From contig JAXMGX010000006.1 of the NCBI GenBank assembly GCA_046347045.1, positions 1 through 64,000 on the forward strand: a stretch of DNA of 64,000 nt, written 5' to 3'. The notes beneath the pieces are model-generated. The model was not told the DNA's origin and made no database searches. It saw nothing but the letters and a program-made list of their open reading frames with translations. The stretch comes from ZC4RG30 sp046347045 (GTDB taxonomy: Bacteria > Pseudomonadota > Gammaproteobacteria > Steroidobacterales > Steroidobacteraceae). The position numbers were made by a program, and so were the translations under genes. The stretch's first letter is position 1; each line of letters opens with the position of its first letter. Of the stretch, positions 44,943-53,684 are shown one piece after another.

Positions 44943-47440
44943 GCAGCCGTCGCGCGGCGGTGATGCTGGGGTTGCGCGCGCTGGGGCGCGAATGGCGGTC
45001 CGGCGACCTCGCCGTGCTGTTCATCGCCTTGTTCGTCGCGGTGGCCGCGCTCACCGGCGTCGGGTTCCTGGTCGACCGGATCGACCATGCCATGAAGTTG
45101 CAGGCCAGCGAAGTGCTGGCAGCCGACCTGCGCCTGACCTCTCCTGATCCGATCAATGCACGCTACGGCGCCGAGGCGGCGGCCCGCAGGCTGCAGCATG
45201 CGCGTCTGACGTCGTTGATCTCGGTGGTGCTCAAGGGCGATGCCACGCAGCTCACCAACGTGCACGCCGTCAGCGCCGGCTATCCGCTGCGCGGCAGGGT
45301 GCGTGTGTCGGATCGTGCCTTCGGCACACCGCAGGATGTCCAGGGGATTCCAGCCCCCGGCGAATGTTGGCCCGATTCGCGCCTGCTGGCCGCGCTGGGC
45401 GCGCAGGTGGGCGACATGATCACCGTGGGCGCATTGCCGCTGCGTGTTGCGCGCGTGCTGATATCGCGGCCGGATCAGGGTTCGGGCTTCGCCGACCTCG
45501 CGCCGTCGCTGGTGATGAACGATGCGGATCTGCCTGCGACGCGGCTCATCCAGCCTGGAAGCCGCGTGCGGTACGCAGCGCTGTTCGCGGGCGATCGCAG
45601 GGCGGCGGATGCCTTCGGCCTCTGGCTGCAGAAAAACGCGCGCCCTGCCGAACGACTGAGCGACATTGCGAGCACGAGCCCCGAAGTGGGCAGTGCCACG
45701 CGCCGCGCCGGCCGCTTCCTTGCCATTGCCAGCCTGGTCAGCGTGCTGCTGTGCGCCGTGGCCATCGCGATGACGGCACGGCGCTATGTGCAGCGCCACC
45801 TCGATCTTGCCGCGCTGTTGAAGACCCTCGGCGCTTCGCGCGCCGACGTGCTGTGGGTGAGTCTCACGCAGCTCGTATGCATTGCCTTGTCGGCCACGGT
45901 GCTGGGCTCCATCGCCGGCTTCGGTGCGCAGCTCGCGCTGCTTGCCGTGGTGGGCGACCTGATCGCAACCGAACTGCCGCCACCGGGCTTCCTGCCTGTA
46001 TTGCTGGGCTTTGCGGCCGCGCTGCTGCTGCTGATCGGTTTCGCGCTGCCCTCGATGCTGCGCCTGGCACGCGTGCCGGCCATGCGCGTATTGCGCCGGG
46101 ACATGGGTCCGCCACCGCTGGGCGCCTTGCTGGCCTTCGTGCCGGCGCTGGCGGCAGTGGCGCTGCTGGTGATGCAGGTCACCGGCGACACGGGCATGGC
46201 GCTGGGATTCGTGGCCGGCCTGGGCGTGGCCACGCTTGCACTGGTGCTGGTGGCATTGCTGCTGGTGGCGGGTGTGGCGCGGCTGCGTGGCAGGCTTGGC
46301 GTGGCATGGCGCTATGGCGCCGCCAACCTCGCGCGGCGCCGCACCGAGAGCGTCGTGCAGATCGTGGCACTGGGACTGGGCCTTTCGGCGCTGCTGCTGC
46401 TGACCATCCTGCGCGGCACGCTGATCGACGACTGGCGCGCGCGATTGCCGAAGAATGCGCCCAACTACTTTTTCGTGAACATCCCCACGCAGGATCGCGA
46501 GGATTTCGACGCGCTGCTGAAGGCCGATGGCGGCGTGCTGTCGCGCATGCTGCCGATGATCCGCGGCCGCATGACGCAGATCAACGGCGAACCCGTGGGC
46601 AACCGCCGCTTCGGCAACCGGCGCGGCGAAGGACTTGCCGGCCGCGAACAGAACCTCACCTGGGCAGCGCAGATCGGGCCCGACAACCGCATCACCGAGG
46701 GTCACTGGTTCACGGCGGAGGAGGCCGGCAAGCCGCTGGTCTCCGTGGCCACCGACATGCAGCAGTCCATCGGCCTGAAGCTGGGCGACACGCTCACCTT
46801 CGACATCGCCGGCGAAACCATCGAGGCGAAGATTTCGAGCTTCCGTGAAGTGCAGTGGGACAGCCTGCAGCCGAACTTCTTCCTGATGTTCCCGCCGGGG
46901 CTGCTCGAGGGCACCGCTGGCACCTGGATGGCCAGCGCGCAATACCGGCCGAAGGATCCGGCCAGCATCGCAACCCTGGTGCGCCGCTTCCCCAGTGTTT
47001 CCATCTTCGACATGGATGACCTGCTGGGCCAGGTTCGCTCCATCATCGACAAGGCCGTGCTCGCCGTGCAGGGTGTGTTCCTGTTCACGCTGCTGGCCGG
47101 CATCGTGGTGCTGCTGGCGGCGGTGCAGGTGACGCGTGACGAGCGCCGCTATGAAAGCGCGATGTTGCGCACGCTGGGCGCGCAGCGTCGCACCGTCGTG
47201 GCCGGTGTGATGCTGGAGTTCCTGCTCATCGGTCTGCTGGCGGGCCTGATGGCAGCGGGGGCGGCGTCCACCGGCAGCTATTTCCTGTCCACGCGGCTGC
47301 TGGAGATTCCCTTCCGCCCCGATGTGATGGTGTGGCTGGGCGGGGCACTGGGCGGTGCGGCGCTGGTGTGCATCGCCGGTTACATCGCCACGCGCAGCGC
47401 GCTATTGCAGCCGCCGATGACTACACTGCGCCATGGCTGA
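44939..47440 (+). CDS. ybbP: ABC transporter permease (FtsX-type, YbbP)
   Basis: The 833-residue permease has two FtsX domains and about ten membrane helices: one at the N-terminus ('GDLAVLFIALFVAVAALTGVGFLV'), a cluster around residues 250-480 and a C-terminal cluster with 'RDERRYESAMLRTLGAQRR' (coupling helix). Large periplasmic domains lie between. It works with the YbbA ATPase. The exact substrate is not established; a role in lipid or envelope maintenance is inferred from the tesA neighbourhood. Confidence 0.92.
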   Translation: MSSRRAAVMLGLRALGREWRSGDLAVLFIALFVAVAALTGVGFLVDRIDHAMKLQASEVLAADLRLTSPDPINARYGAEAAARRLQHARLTSLISVVLKGDATQLTNVHAVSAGYPLRGRVRVSDRAFGTPQDVQGIPAPGECWPDSRLLAALGAQVGDMITVGALPLRVARVLISRPDQGSGFADLAPSLVMNDADLPATRLIQPGSRVRYAALFAGDRRAADAFGLWLQKNARPAERLSDIASTSPEVGSATRRAGRFLAIASLVSVLLCAVAIAMTARRYVQRHLDLAALLKTLGASRADVLWVSLTQLVCIALSATVLGSIAGFGAQLALLAVVGDLIATELPPPGFLPVLLGFAAALLLLIGFALPSMLRLARVPAMRVLRRDMGPPPLGALLAFVPALAAVALLVMQVTGDTGMALGFVAGLGVATLALVLVALLLVAGVARLRGRLGVAWRYGAANLARRRTESVVQIVALGLGLSALLLLTILRGTLIDDWRARLPKNAPNYFFVNIPTQDREDFDALLKADGGVLSRMLPMIRGRMTQINGEPVGNRRFGNRRGEGLAGREQNLTWAAQIGPDNRITEGHWFTAEEAGKPLVSVATDMQQSIGLKLGDTLTFDIAGETIEAKISSFREVQWDSLQPNFFLMFPPGLLEGTAGTWMASAQYRPKDPASIATLVRRFPSVSIFDMDDLLGQVRSIIDKAVLAVQGVFLFTLLAGIVVLLAAVQVTRDERRYESAMLRTLGAQRRTVVAGVMLEFLLIGLLAGLMAAGAASTGSYFLSTRLLEIPFRPDVMVWLGGALGGAALVCIAGYIATRSALLQPPMTTLRHG

Positions 47441-49061
47441 GAAGTACGGCTGGCGGCCCGCGCCGATGACGGGCTGGTTCGATCCGAAGGTGATGGCGCA
47501 GAGCGCGGCCATGCTGCTCACGGCCAACATCTTCGGTCGCCACTCCGACACGCGCCTCATCGAGGCATTGGGGTCGCAGCCGCAGGATCTGTTCGACTAT
47601 CGCGACCACGCCGGGGAATTCTGGCTGGATTACGTGGCGGACCTGGGCGATGGCTTCAACGCCACCTACGCCATCGCCTCGGCCATGGCCGCCGAATCGT
47701 TGCTCGACACGCGCGCCGGCGAGGTGCTGGTGATGGGTGGCGACGAGGTGTATCCCTACCCCAGTCGCAATGCCTACCTGCGCCGCGCCGAAACGCCCTA
47801 CCAGAAGGCTTTCGCGGGCCGTGCGCAGAAGCCCACGGTGTTCGCCATCCCGGGCAACCATGACTGGTTCGACAGCCTGGTGGCCTTTTCGCGCGCCTTC
47901 TGCCGGCCCGAGCGCGGATTTGCCGGTTGCCGCACGCGCCAGACGCGCAGTTACTTCGCGCTGGCGCTGCCGCGCGACTGGTGGCTGCTGGCCGTCGACC
48001 TGCAGCTTGGCGCGGATTTCGACGAGCCGCAGCTTCGCTATTTTCACGACGTGGCGGCGCGCATGGGTGACCGGGCCAACATCGTGCTGTGCCTGCCCGA
48101 GCCGCAGTGGGTGTATGAAGTCACCTACCCGAACTACGAGGACTACACCACGCGCACGCTGGACTACTTCTGCCGCGATGTGCTCAAGCGGCCCGTGGAT
48201 GTGATGCTCACCGGCGACCTGCACTTCTATCGCCGCTACAGCGATGCTGCCGGCCGGCACAAGATCATCGCTGGCGGCGGCGGTGCCTTCCTGCATCCCA
48301 CGCACCAGCCTCACACGCCGGAGCTGCAGGAGGGATTCACCGAACAATGCTGCTATCCCTCGCAGGCTACCTCCGCAAGGCTTGCCTGGGGCAATCTGCT
48401 GTTCCCCTTCCTCAATCCCAAGGCCTGCCTGCTGCCTGGTCTCATCTACGCGCTGTCGGCGTGGCTGGCCTCATCCAGCCTGAACCTCGCCGACATCGAC
48501 ACGCTCGGGCATGCCTTCACCAGCAGCCTGCACGTGGCCGTGCGCAATCCGCTGTGCGGACTGTGGCTCTTGATCGTGATCGCGGGACTGGTGTTCTTTA
48601 CCGACACTCACTCGCGCGCCTACCGCGTGCTGGGCGGCGCCACACATGCCGTGGCGCATCTTTGTTCGGCGCTGGTGCTGGCCTGGCTTGCGATGGGCTT
48701 GACCACCGGCCCGCTGTCGCTCACCTATGGCGATGCACCGCAGCTGCTGATCGCGGGCTTCATGGTGTTCGTGGCGGGCGGCATCGTCGGCGGCCTTGTC
48801 ATCGGCATCTACCTGCTCGTCTCGATCAACCTCTTCGGTCGCCATGCCAACGAGGCGTTTTCCTCGCTGCGCGGACAGGACTACAAGCAGTGGTTGCGGC
48901 TGTGCATCGACGAGGCGGGCGTGCTCACGATCCGTGCACTGGCCATCGACAAGGTGCCGCGGCGATGGAAGGCCGATGCCAATGGCCGCCCGCAGTCGGA
49001 CGATGCGCTCGCCAGCGGCGTGCGCGAAGTCGACTGCGTCAGTGTACGACCGCGAAGCTAG
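47433..49061 (+). CDS. Metallophosphoesterase-domain membrane protein
   Basis: The 542-residue protein has an N-terminal calcineurin-like domain with 'VLVMGGDEVYPY', 'FAIPGNHDWFDSL' (GNHD metal ligands) and 'VMLTGDLHFYRRY' (GDxH). The usual first GDxH is not obvious upstream. About five membrane helices follow (residues about 330-460) and a 'DKVPRRW' tail. The start overlaps the permease stop by 8 nt. The substrate is unknown; cytoplasmic or membrane-associated phosphoesterase action is inferred. The last 23 nt overlap the convergent gene at 49039. Confidence 0.82.
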   Translation: MAEKYGWRPAPMTGWFDPKVMAQSAAMLLTANIFGRHSDTRLIEALGSQPQDLFDYRDHAGEFWLDYVADLGDGFNATYAIASAMAAESLLDTRAGEVLVMGGDEVYPYPSRNAYLRRAETPYQKAFAGRAQKPTVFAIPGNHDWFDSLVAFSRAFCRPERGFAGCRTRQTRSYFALALPRDWWLLAVDLQLGADFDEPQLRYFHDVAARMGDRANIVLCLPEPQWVYEVTYPNYEDYTTRTLDYFCRDVLKRPVDVMLTGDLHFYRRYSDAAGRHKIIAGGGGAFLHPTHQPHTPELQEGFTEQCCYPSQATSARLAWGNLLFPFLNPKACLLPGLIYALSAWLASSSLNLADIDTLGHAFTSSLHVAVRNPLCGLWLLIVIAGLVFFTDTHSRAYRVLGGATHAVAHLCSALVLAWLAMGLTTGPLSLTYGDAPQLLIAGFMVFVAGGIVGGLVIGIYLLVSINLFGRHANEAFSSLRGQDYKQWLRLCIDEAGVLTIRALAIDKVPRRWKADANGRPQSDDALASGVREVDCVSVRPRS

Positions 49062-49734
49062 CCCAGGCCTGCGGCACCGGCGAACCGCGCCAGTCCAGCC
49101 CCTCGAGCGTCACCTGGTACGCGCCCGGCCCGATGGCCGAGCTGTTCATCGACACGCGCAGATGGCCGTTTGAATCGCGCGCCAGGTTCGACAGCACCGC
49201 CACACGTCCCTGGTCGACGCGGTCGAGCGTCAACTTGAAATTGCTGTAGTTCGACCACGACACGTCGAACTTGAAATCGGCCATCTCGGTGTCCGATCCG
49301 CCGATGGTCACCAGGCTCTGCGACACGGGGCCGGTGCGCGAAGGCTTCACCACCAGGCTGCGCGTGGAGCGCGCGGGCAGCAGCGGCTGCATGCGCAGTT
49401 CGTCCTTCAGCACGGTGATCTGCCGCGCCTTGTCGTTGTTGCCCACCAGCAGCATCAGCGCCGCGATGAGGGCGGTGCCGGCAAGGCCGGCCAGTCCCGC
49501 GATGATCGCGGGCTTCTGGTAGAACGGAATCTTCTTCTCGGCCCAAGGTTCGGGCTGCCCCGACGCGTCCATCAGCCGAAGACCCATGTGGATGCGCTCG
49601 GCCATGCCGAGCGTGGTCAGGGTTTCGGGATGCTCCTTGCAGAAGCGCTCGAAATCCTGGGCACCCTTCAGCGGCAGACGGCCGGCGAGGTAGCGCTCGA
49701 TGATCTGGTTCTGCTCGATAAAGGTGGCGTCCAT
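49039..49734 (-). CDS. Hypothetical single-span membrane protein, anti-sigma-like layout
   Basis: The protein is 231 residues. The first 60 ('MDATFIEQNQIIERYLAGRLPLKGAQDFERFCKEHPE') look like the zinc-less N-terminal domain of anti-sigma or regulatory proteins. One membrane helix follows at about 80-105 ('IIAGLAGLAGTALIAALMLLV'), then a periplasmic beta-rich domain ending in 'GSPVPQAWASFAVV'. ATG 49734 is chosen because the longer frame above it overlaps the promoter zone of the divergent DUF4139 gene. No sigma factor is adjacent, so the role is open. Confidence 0.65.
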   Translation of the reverse strand: MDATFIEQNQIIERYLAGRLPLKGAQDFERFCKEHPETLTTLGMAERIHMGLRLMDASGQPEPWAEKKIPFYQKPAIIAGLAGLAGTALIAALMLLVGNNDKARQITVLKDELRMQPLLPARSTRSLVVKPSRTGPVSQSLVTIGGSDTEMADFKFDVSWSNYSNFKLTLDRVDQGRVAVLSNLARDSNGHLRVSMNSSAIGPGAYQVTLEGLDWRGSPVPQAWASFAVVH

Positions 49735-49805
49735 TTGGGTGTATCGTGCCCAACGCAGCGGTGGCGAAGCCCCCACTGCCTCACAGTTTTGACGCATTCG
49801 GGTAA

Positions 49806-51374
49806 ATGAACATGGCAAAAAAGCGCTCCAGATCACTTCTCGCGGCCTCGAAGAAGCGGCCCCTGCTGGCCGCCACGGTGGCAGGCATCGCCGCCCACGC
49901 GGCCGTACAGGCCGCCGTGGCCGCAGGTGCCGAGGAGGACGTGGCCGTCACCATCTACAGCTCCGCGCAGCCTGGCGCGATTTCCCCCGACTACTACCGG
50001 CCGCTGCCGGGTCAGGGAACGCCTCCAGCAACAGGCGTGCCGGGCTTCGCCATGGTGCGGCAGGAGCGCCCCGTGCAGCTCGCCGCCGGCCGTTCGCTGC
50101 TTCGCTTCACCGACGTGGCGGCCTTGATCGACCCCACCACCGTCACCTTCACCTCGCTCACCGATCCGGCCACGCGCGTGCTGGAGCAGAACTTCCAGTT
50201 CGATCTGGTGAGCACCGAGAAGCTGCTGCTGAAATACATCGACAAGCCCATCACCGTCGAGCGCAACGTGGGCGGCGGTGGCGTGATCAGCACCACCGGC
50301 ACGCTGCTGTCATCGGTGAATGGCCTGGTGCTGCGCGGCGCCGATGGCAACATCACCGCGCTGAACAACTATGCCTCGCTGCGCTTTCCCGACCTGCCCG
50401 GCGGCCTCATCACCCGCCCCACGCTGGTATGGGATGTGAGTGCCGGCAAGGCCGGCACTCAGCGCGCGCGCGTCACCTACCAGACCGGCGGCATCACCTG
50501 GTGGTCGGACTACAACCTGATCTTCAACGCCGGCAAGGATGCCAACAGCGGCTTCGTCGATCTTTCCGCGTGGGTGAGCATCATCAACCAGTCCGGCGCC
50601 ACGTACGACGACGCGAAGCTGAAGCTGATCGCCGGCGACGTGCATCGCGCGCCGTCGCCGCAGCCACCGCGCGTGATGATGGAAATGGCGCGCGCCGCCT
50701 CGAAAGCCGATGCGGGCTTCGAGGAGAAGGCCTTCGACGAATTCCACCTGTACACGCTGGGTCGCAGGACCACGCTGCCCAACAATTCCACCAAGCAGAT
50801 CGAGCTGTTCGACCAGGCAAAGCAGATTCCGGCGAAGCGCCTGCTGGTGCTCAGCAGCAACGCGCCGATGTTCGGCGGTCGCTACGAGGACCGCAATTTC
50901 CCGGCCACCGGCGAAGCCAAGGTCGATTCCTACCTGGAATTCCGCAACGACAAGGCCTCGGGCCTGGGCGTGCCGCTGCCCGCCGGCCGCATCCGCGTGT
51001 CGCGGCTGGACGCCGCCGACAACTCGCTGGAATTCATCGGCGAGGATGTCATCGGTCACACGCCACGCGATGAAAAAGTGCGCGTGCAGCTCGGCTCCGC
51101 CTTCGACGTGGTGGGCGAGCGCAAGCAGGTGGATTTCGCCTCCGACTCGCGCGCGCGCTGGCTCGAGGAGGAAATCCAGGTCGAAGTGCGCAACCACAAG
51201 GACGAGGACGTGGAGGTGCAGGTGCGCGAGTTCCTGTTCCGCTGGACCAACTGGCGCATCCTGTCGAGCAGCCAGCCCTTCGAGAAGGAAGACGCGCGCA
51301 CCATCCTGTTCCCGGTGAAGGTGCCGAAGAACAGCAACAAGATCGTGAAATACCGCGTGCGCTACAGCTGGTAG
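49806..51374 (+). CDS. DUF4139 domain-containing secreted protein
   Basis: The 522-residue protein has a long basic N-terminus followed by a hydrophobic signal segment ('LLAATVAGIAAHAAVQAAVAAGA'). The DUF4139-type beta-rich region carries 'VTYQTGGITWWSDYNLIF', 'VDLSAWVSIINQSGATYDDAKLKLIAGDV', 'FDEFHLYTLGRRTTLPNNSTKQIELF' in parts, and 'VRVQLGSAFDVVGERK'. It ends with 'NSNKIVKYRVRYSW'. Function is unknown. ATGs at 49806 and 49812 are both possible. It is transcribed away from the membrane gene at 49734, and the two may share a control region. Confidence 0.85.
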   Translation: MNMAKKRSRSLLAASKKRPLLAATVAGIAAHAAVQAAVAAGAEEDVAVTIYSSAQPGAISPDYYRPLPGQGTPPATGVPGFAMVRQERPVQLAAGRSLLRFTDVAALIDPTTVTFTSLTDPATRVLEQNFQFDLVSTEKLLLKYIDKPITVERNVGGGGVISTTGTLLSSVNGLVLRGADGNITALNNYASLRFPDLPGGLITRPTLVWDVSAGKAGTQRARVTYQTGGITWWSDYNLIFNAGKDANSGFVDLSAWVSIINQSGATYDDAKLKLIAGDVHRAPSPQPPRVMMEMARAASKADAGFEEKAFDEFHLYTLGRRTTLPNNSTKQIELFDQAKQIPAKRLLVLSSNAPMFGGRYEDRNFPATGEAKVDSYLEFRNDKASGLGVPLPAGRIRVSRLDAADNSLEFIGEDVIGHTPRDEKVRVQLGSAFDVVGERKQVDFASDSRARWLEEEIQVEVRNHKDEDVEVQVREFLFRWTNWRILSSSQPFEKEDARTILFPVKVPKNSNKIVKYRVRYSW

Positions 51375-51376
51375 CG

Positions 51377-52582
51377 CTACACCCGGCGCACCGGCTCGGT
51401 CAGTCGCAGCGAGGCCAGCTCGGTGATGGGCAGTGGCCCTTCGAGCAGATGTCCCTGCGCGAAGTCCACGCCGATCGCCGACAGCCACTGGCGCGCCACC
51501 GGCGATTCGATGCGCTTGGCCACGCAGTGCATGCCCAGCACGCGCGCCCCATGCGAGATGGCGGCCACCTGGGCCTGCGCCACCTTGTCCTTCAGCGCGG
51601 CCACGGTCAGCGAGGCGTCGATTTTCAGCATCCGCACCGCGCGCTGGCGCAGCAGCGGCAGCACATCGGAGTGGAAGGTGAAGTCGTCGATCACCACCTG
51701 GAACCCCACGCGCTCGCAGAACTGCATGAAGCGCTGCACGGCCTCGAAATGCGTGCGGCACTGCTGCTCGCGGATCTCGAAGCCCAGCAGCCGCGGATTC
51801 ACGTGCGCGGCGCGCAGCGCCTTTTCGGCGAAGTCCATGAACGATTCATCCAGCAGCGCGCCGGTGGACAGGTTCACGGTGAAGGCCGCCGGGTCCACGT
51901 CGAGCTGCGCGCGGTTGGCCGCGAGCCAGGTGCACAGTTCGCCCAGCACCACGCGATCGAGCTTGCCACCGCTGACCGGGTCTTCGGCGCGGGCCAAGAG
52001 GTCCTTGGGCGCTTCGGAGATGCCGGTTGCATCGGTGCCCTCTGCGCGCAGCAGCACCTCGTAGCGGCGCGTGCGGCCCGTGCTCTTCAGCTTCAGCAGC
52101 TGCTGCACGAACAGCGTGACGGCCAGGCCGTCGTGCTCGGCCAGCGGAATCCCCTTGCTGCGCGGCTTGCTGCCAGCCAGTCGCAGCGCCAGCCGATGCA
52201 GCAGGCGGGCGAACTGGGGCAGGGCGAGGCGTTCGCCGGTGCGGCCGCCCAGCGACCGAAGGTTGGCATCGAGCACCAGCGCGCCATGCAGCGCGCCGCG
52301 CGGGTCGCGGGCCGCGAACGCCACGAGGCCCCGGCCCTTGCCGGACTCGCGCTCATAGCTCAGCCTCGACGGCTCCAGTGCCAGCGCGTCCAGCGCGTCG
52401 AGCACGAAGGAGTACTCGGTCTCGTCGAGCGCGCCGTCGGAATTCCACAGCGCGGTGCCGGTGGCATCGTGGATGGAGGTACGGTGGATGTTCCGGCCGG
52501 TCAGTGCCGCACCGATTTCGAGGGCAATCTCCTCCACCTTGGTGGGCAGGGATTTGATGGTGGTGCTCTCGCGGGGCGTCAT
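51377..52582 (-). CDS. EAL-domain protein, probably without phosphodiesterase activity
   Basis: The 401-residue protein has an N-terminal 150-residue region of unknown type and a C-terminal EAL domain. Preserved parts are 'YEVLLRAEG' (E-V-L), 'FTVNLSTGAL' (Asn), 'LGFEIREQ' (Glu), 'VVIDDF' (two Asp), 'LKIDASL' (Lys) and 'FAQGHLLEGPLP' (Gln). The loop normally reading DFGTGYSS is 'DFTFHSDV', and the catalytic-loop AEGVE reads 'AKRIE', with Lys in place of the Glu. Such changes usually abolish cyclic-di-GMP hydrolysis, so a binding or scaffold role is likelier (inference). No membrane segment or signal is present. Confidence 0.82.
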   Translation of the reverse strand: MTPRESTTIKSLPTKVEEIALEIGAALTGRNIHRTSIHDATGTALWNSDGALDETEYSFVLDALDALALEPSRLSYERESGKGRGLVAFAARDPRGALHGALVLDANLRSLGGRTGERLALPQFARLLHRLALRLAGSKPRSKGIPLAEHDGLAVTLFVQQLLKLKSTGRTRRYEVLLRAEGTDATGISEAPKDLLARAEDPVSGGKLDRVVLGELCTWLAANRAQLDVDPAAFTVNLSTGALLDESFMDFAEKALRAAHVNPRLLGFEIREQQCRTHFEAVQRFMQFCERVGFQVVIDDFTFHSDVLPLLRQRAVRMLKIDASLTVAALKDKVAQAQVAAISHGARVLGMHCVAKRIESPVARQWLSAIGVDFAQGHLLEGPLPITELASLRLTEPVRRV

Positions 52583-52696
52583 GGCCGGCAGTGTCCTGGT
52601 CGCGGCAATAAATTGCCGTGATCCAGCTCCCGCGATGTCAAAGTCGCCGCACCGGCGCTACAATATGTCGCAAACAGGGGGAGGATTGATCCGACC

Positions 52697-53653
52697 ATGA
52701 ACCAACCAATGATTGCGGACGACATGGCGGTGTTTGCGCGGGTGGTTGAGCTGAACGGCTTCACGGCCGCGGCGCGCAAGCTGCAGGTGCCCAAGGTGCG
52801 GGTCAGCCGCTCGGTGGCGGCGCTGGAAAAAGCCCTCGGTGCGAGACTGCTCGAACGCACCACGCGGCGCATCTCGCTGACCACGGCGGGGCGGTCCATC
52901 CTGGCGCACTGCCAGCGCGTGGCGCTGGAAATGGAAGCCGCACGCGCCGCGCTGCAGCCGGTGGCCGAAGGCTCGCTGCTGCGCGTGGCCATCGATCCGG
53001 GCTTCGGTCGCCTGTTGGTTGCGCCGCTGGTGCCGCGCTTTCTCGAGAGCTTTCCGCAGATCACGCTGCGACTGATCAATGCCGACGAGATCAGCGGGCC
53101 GGAATCCTTCGACGTGGAACTGCGCAGCGACGGCCGGCTGGCCGAGGGCGAGCGCGCCATGTCGCTGGGCCAGCCGCCCATGATCCTCTGCGCCGCACCG
53201 AATTATCTTGCGGGCAAGAGCCTGCCGCAGTCGCCCAGCGACCTGGCGCAGCATGCGCTGCTGTGGGCGGCGTCGCGGCCCGACGGCGTGCTGCGGCTGG
53301 CCAAGGGCGGCGGTGCGGTGGGCGGCGGCACGGTGAATGTGCCCGGCACGCCGCGCCTGGTGGCGCAGGATCTCACCGCGCTGCATGGCGCGGTGGCGGC
53401 AGGCCTCGGCATCGGTGCGCTGCCGGAGTTCATGTGCCGCCAGGGCCTGGCGATGAAGCGCCTGGTGCGGCTGCTGCCGGACTGGGAGATCGCCGATCGC
53501 GTGGAGCTCACCGCCGTGAGTCCGGTGGATCGCGCCGCCGACCCGGCCGTGCGCAGTTTCGTGGACTACCTGTCTGCGCATGTGGTGCCGGCGCTGGCTG
53601 GAGCGCCTGAGGCGCCGGTCGTTGCGCCCGCGGCCCGGAAGGCGGCAGGCTAG
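52697..53653 (+). CDS. LysR-family transcriptional regulator
   Basis: The 318-residue protein has the LysR winged helix ('MAVFARVVELNGFTAAARKLQVPKVRVSRSVAALEKALGARLLERTTRRISLT' region, residues 11-64) and the effector domain with 'GLGIGALPEF'. It belongs to the large Crp-type/aromatic-responsive LysR group with a short linker. The effector and targets are unknown. The acyl-CoA dehydrogenase gene 31 nt downstream on the same strand is the first candidate target. Confidence 0.9.
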   Translation: MNQPMIADDMAVFARVVELNGFTAAARKLQVPKVRVSRSVAALEKALGARLLERTTRRISLTTAGRSILAHCQRVALEMEAARAALQPVAEGSLLRVAIDPGFGRLLVAPLVPRFLESFPQITLRLINADEISGPESFDVELRSDGRLAEGERAMSLGQPPMILCAAPNYLAGKSLPQSPSDLAQHALLWAASRPDGVLRLAKGGGAVGGGTVNVPGTPRLVAQDLTALHGAVAAGLGIGALPEFMCRQGLAMKRLVRLLPDWEIADRVELTAVSPVDRAADPAVRSFVDYLSAHVVPALAGAPEAPVVAPAARKAAG

Positions 53654-53684
53654 GAGTTCCGCGACTTCTTGGGATGATGGATAG

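Noticed and set aside
44687..46942. 751-residue minus-strand open frame opposite ybbP
   Set aside because: Gln/His/Arg-rich antisense frame; the plus strand has a complete FtsX-type permease.
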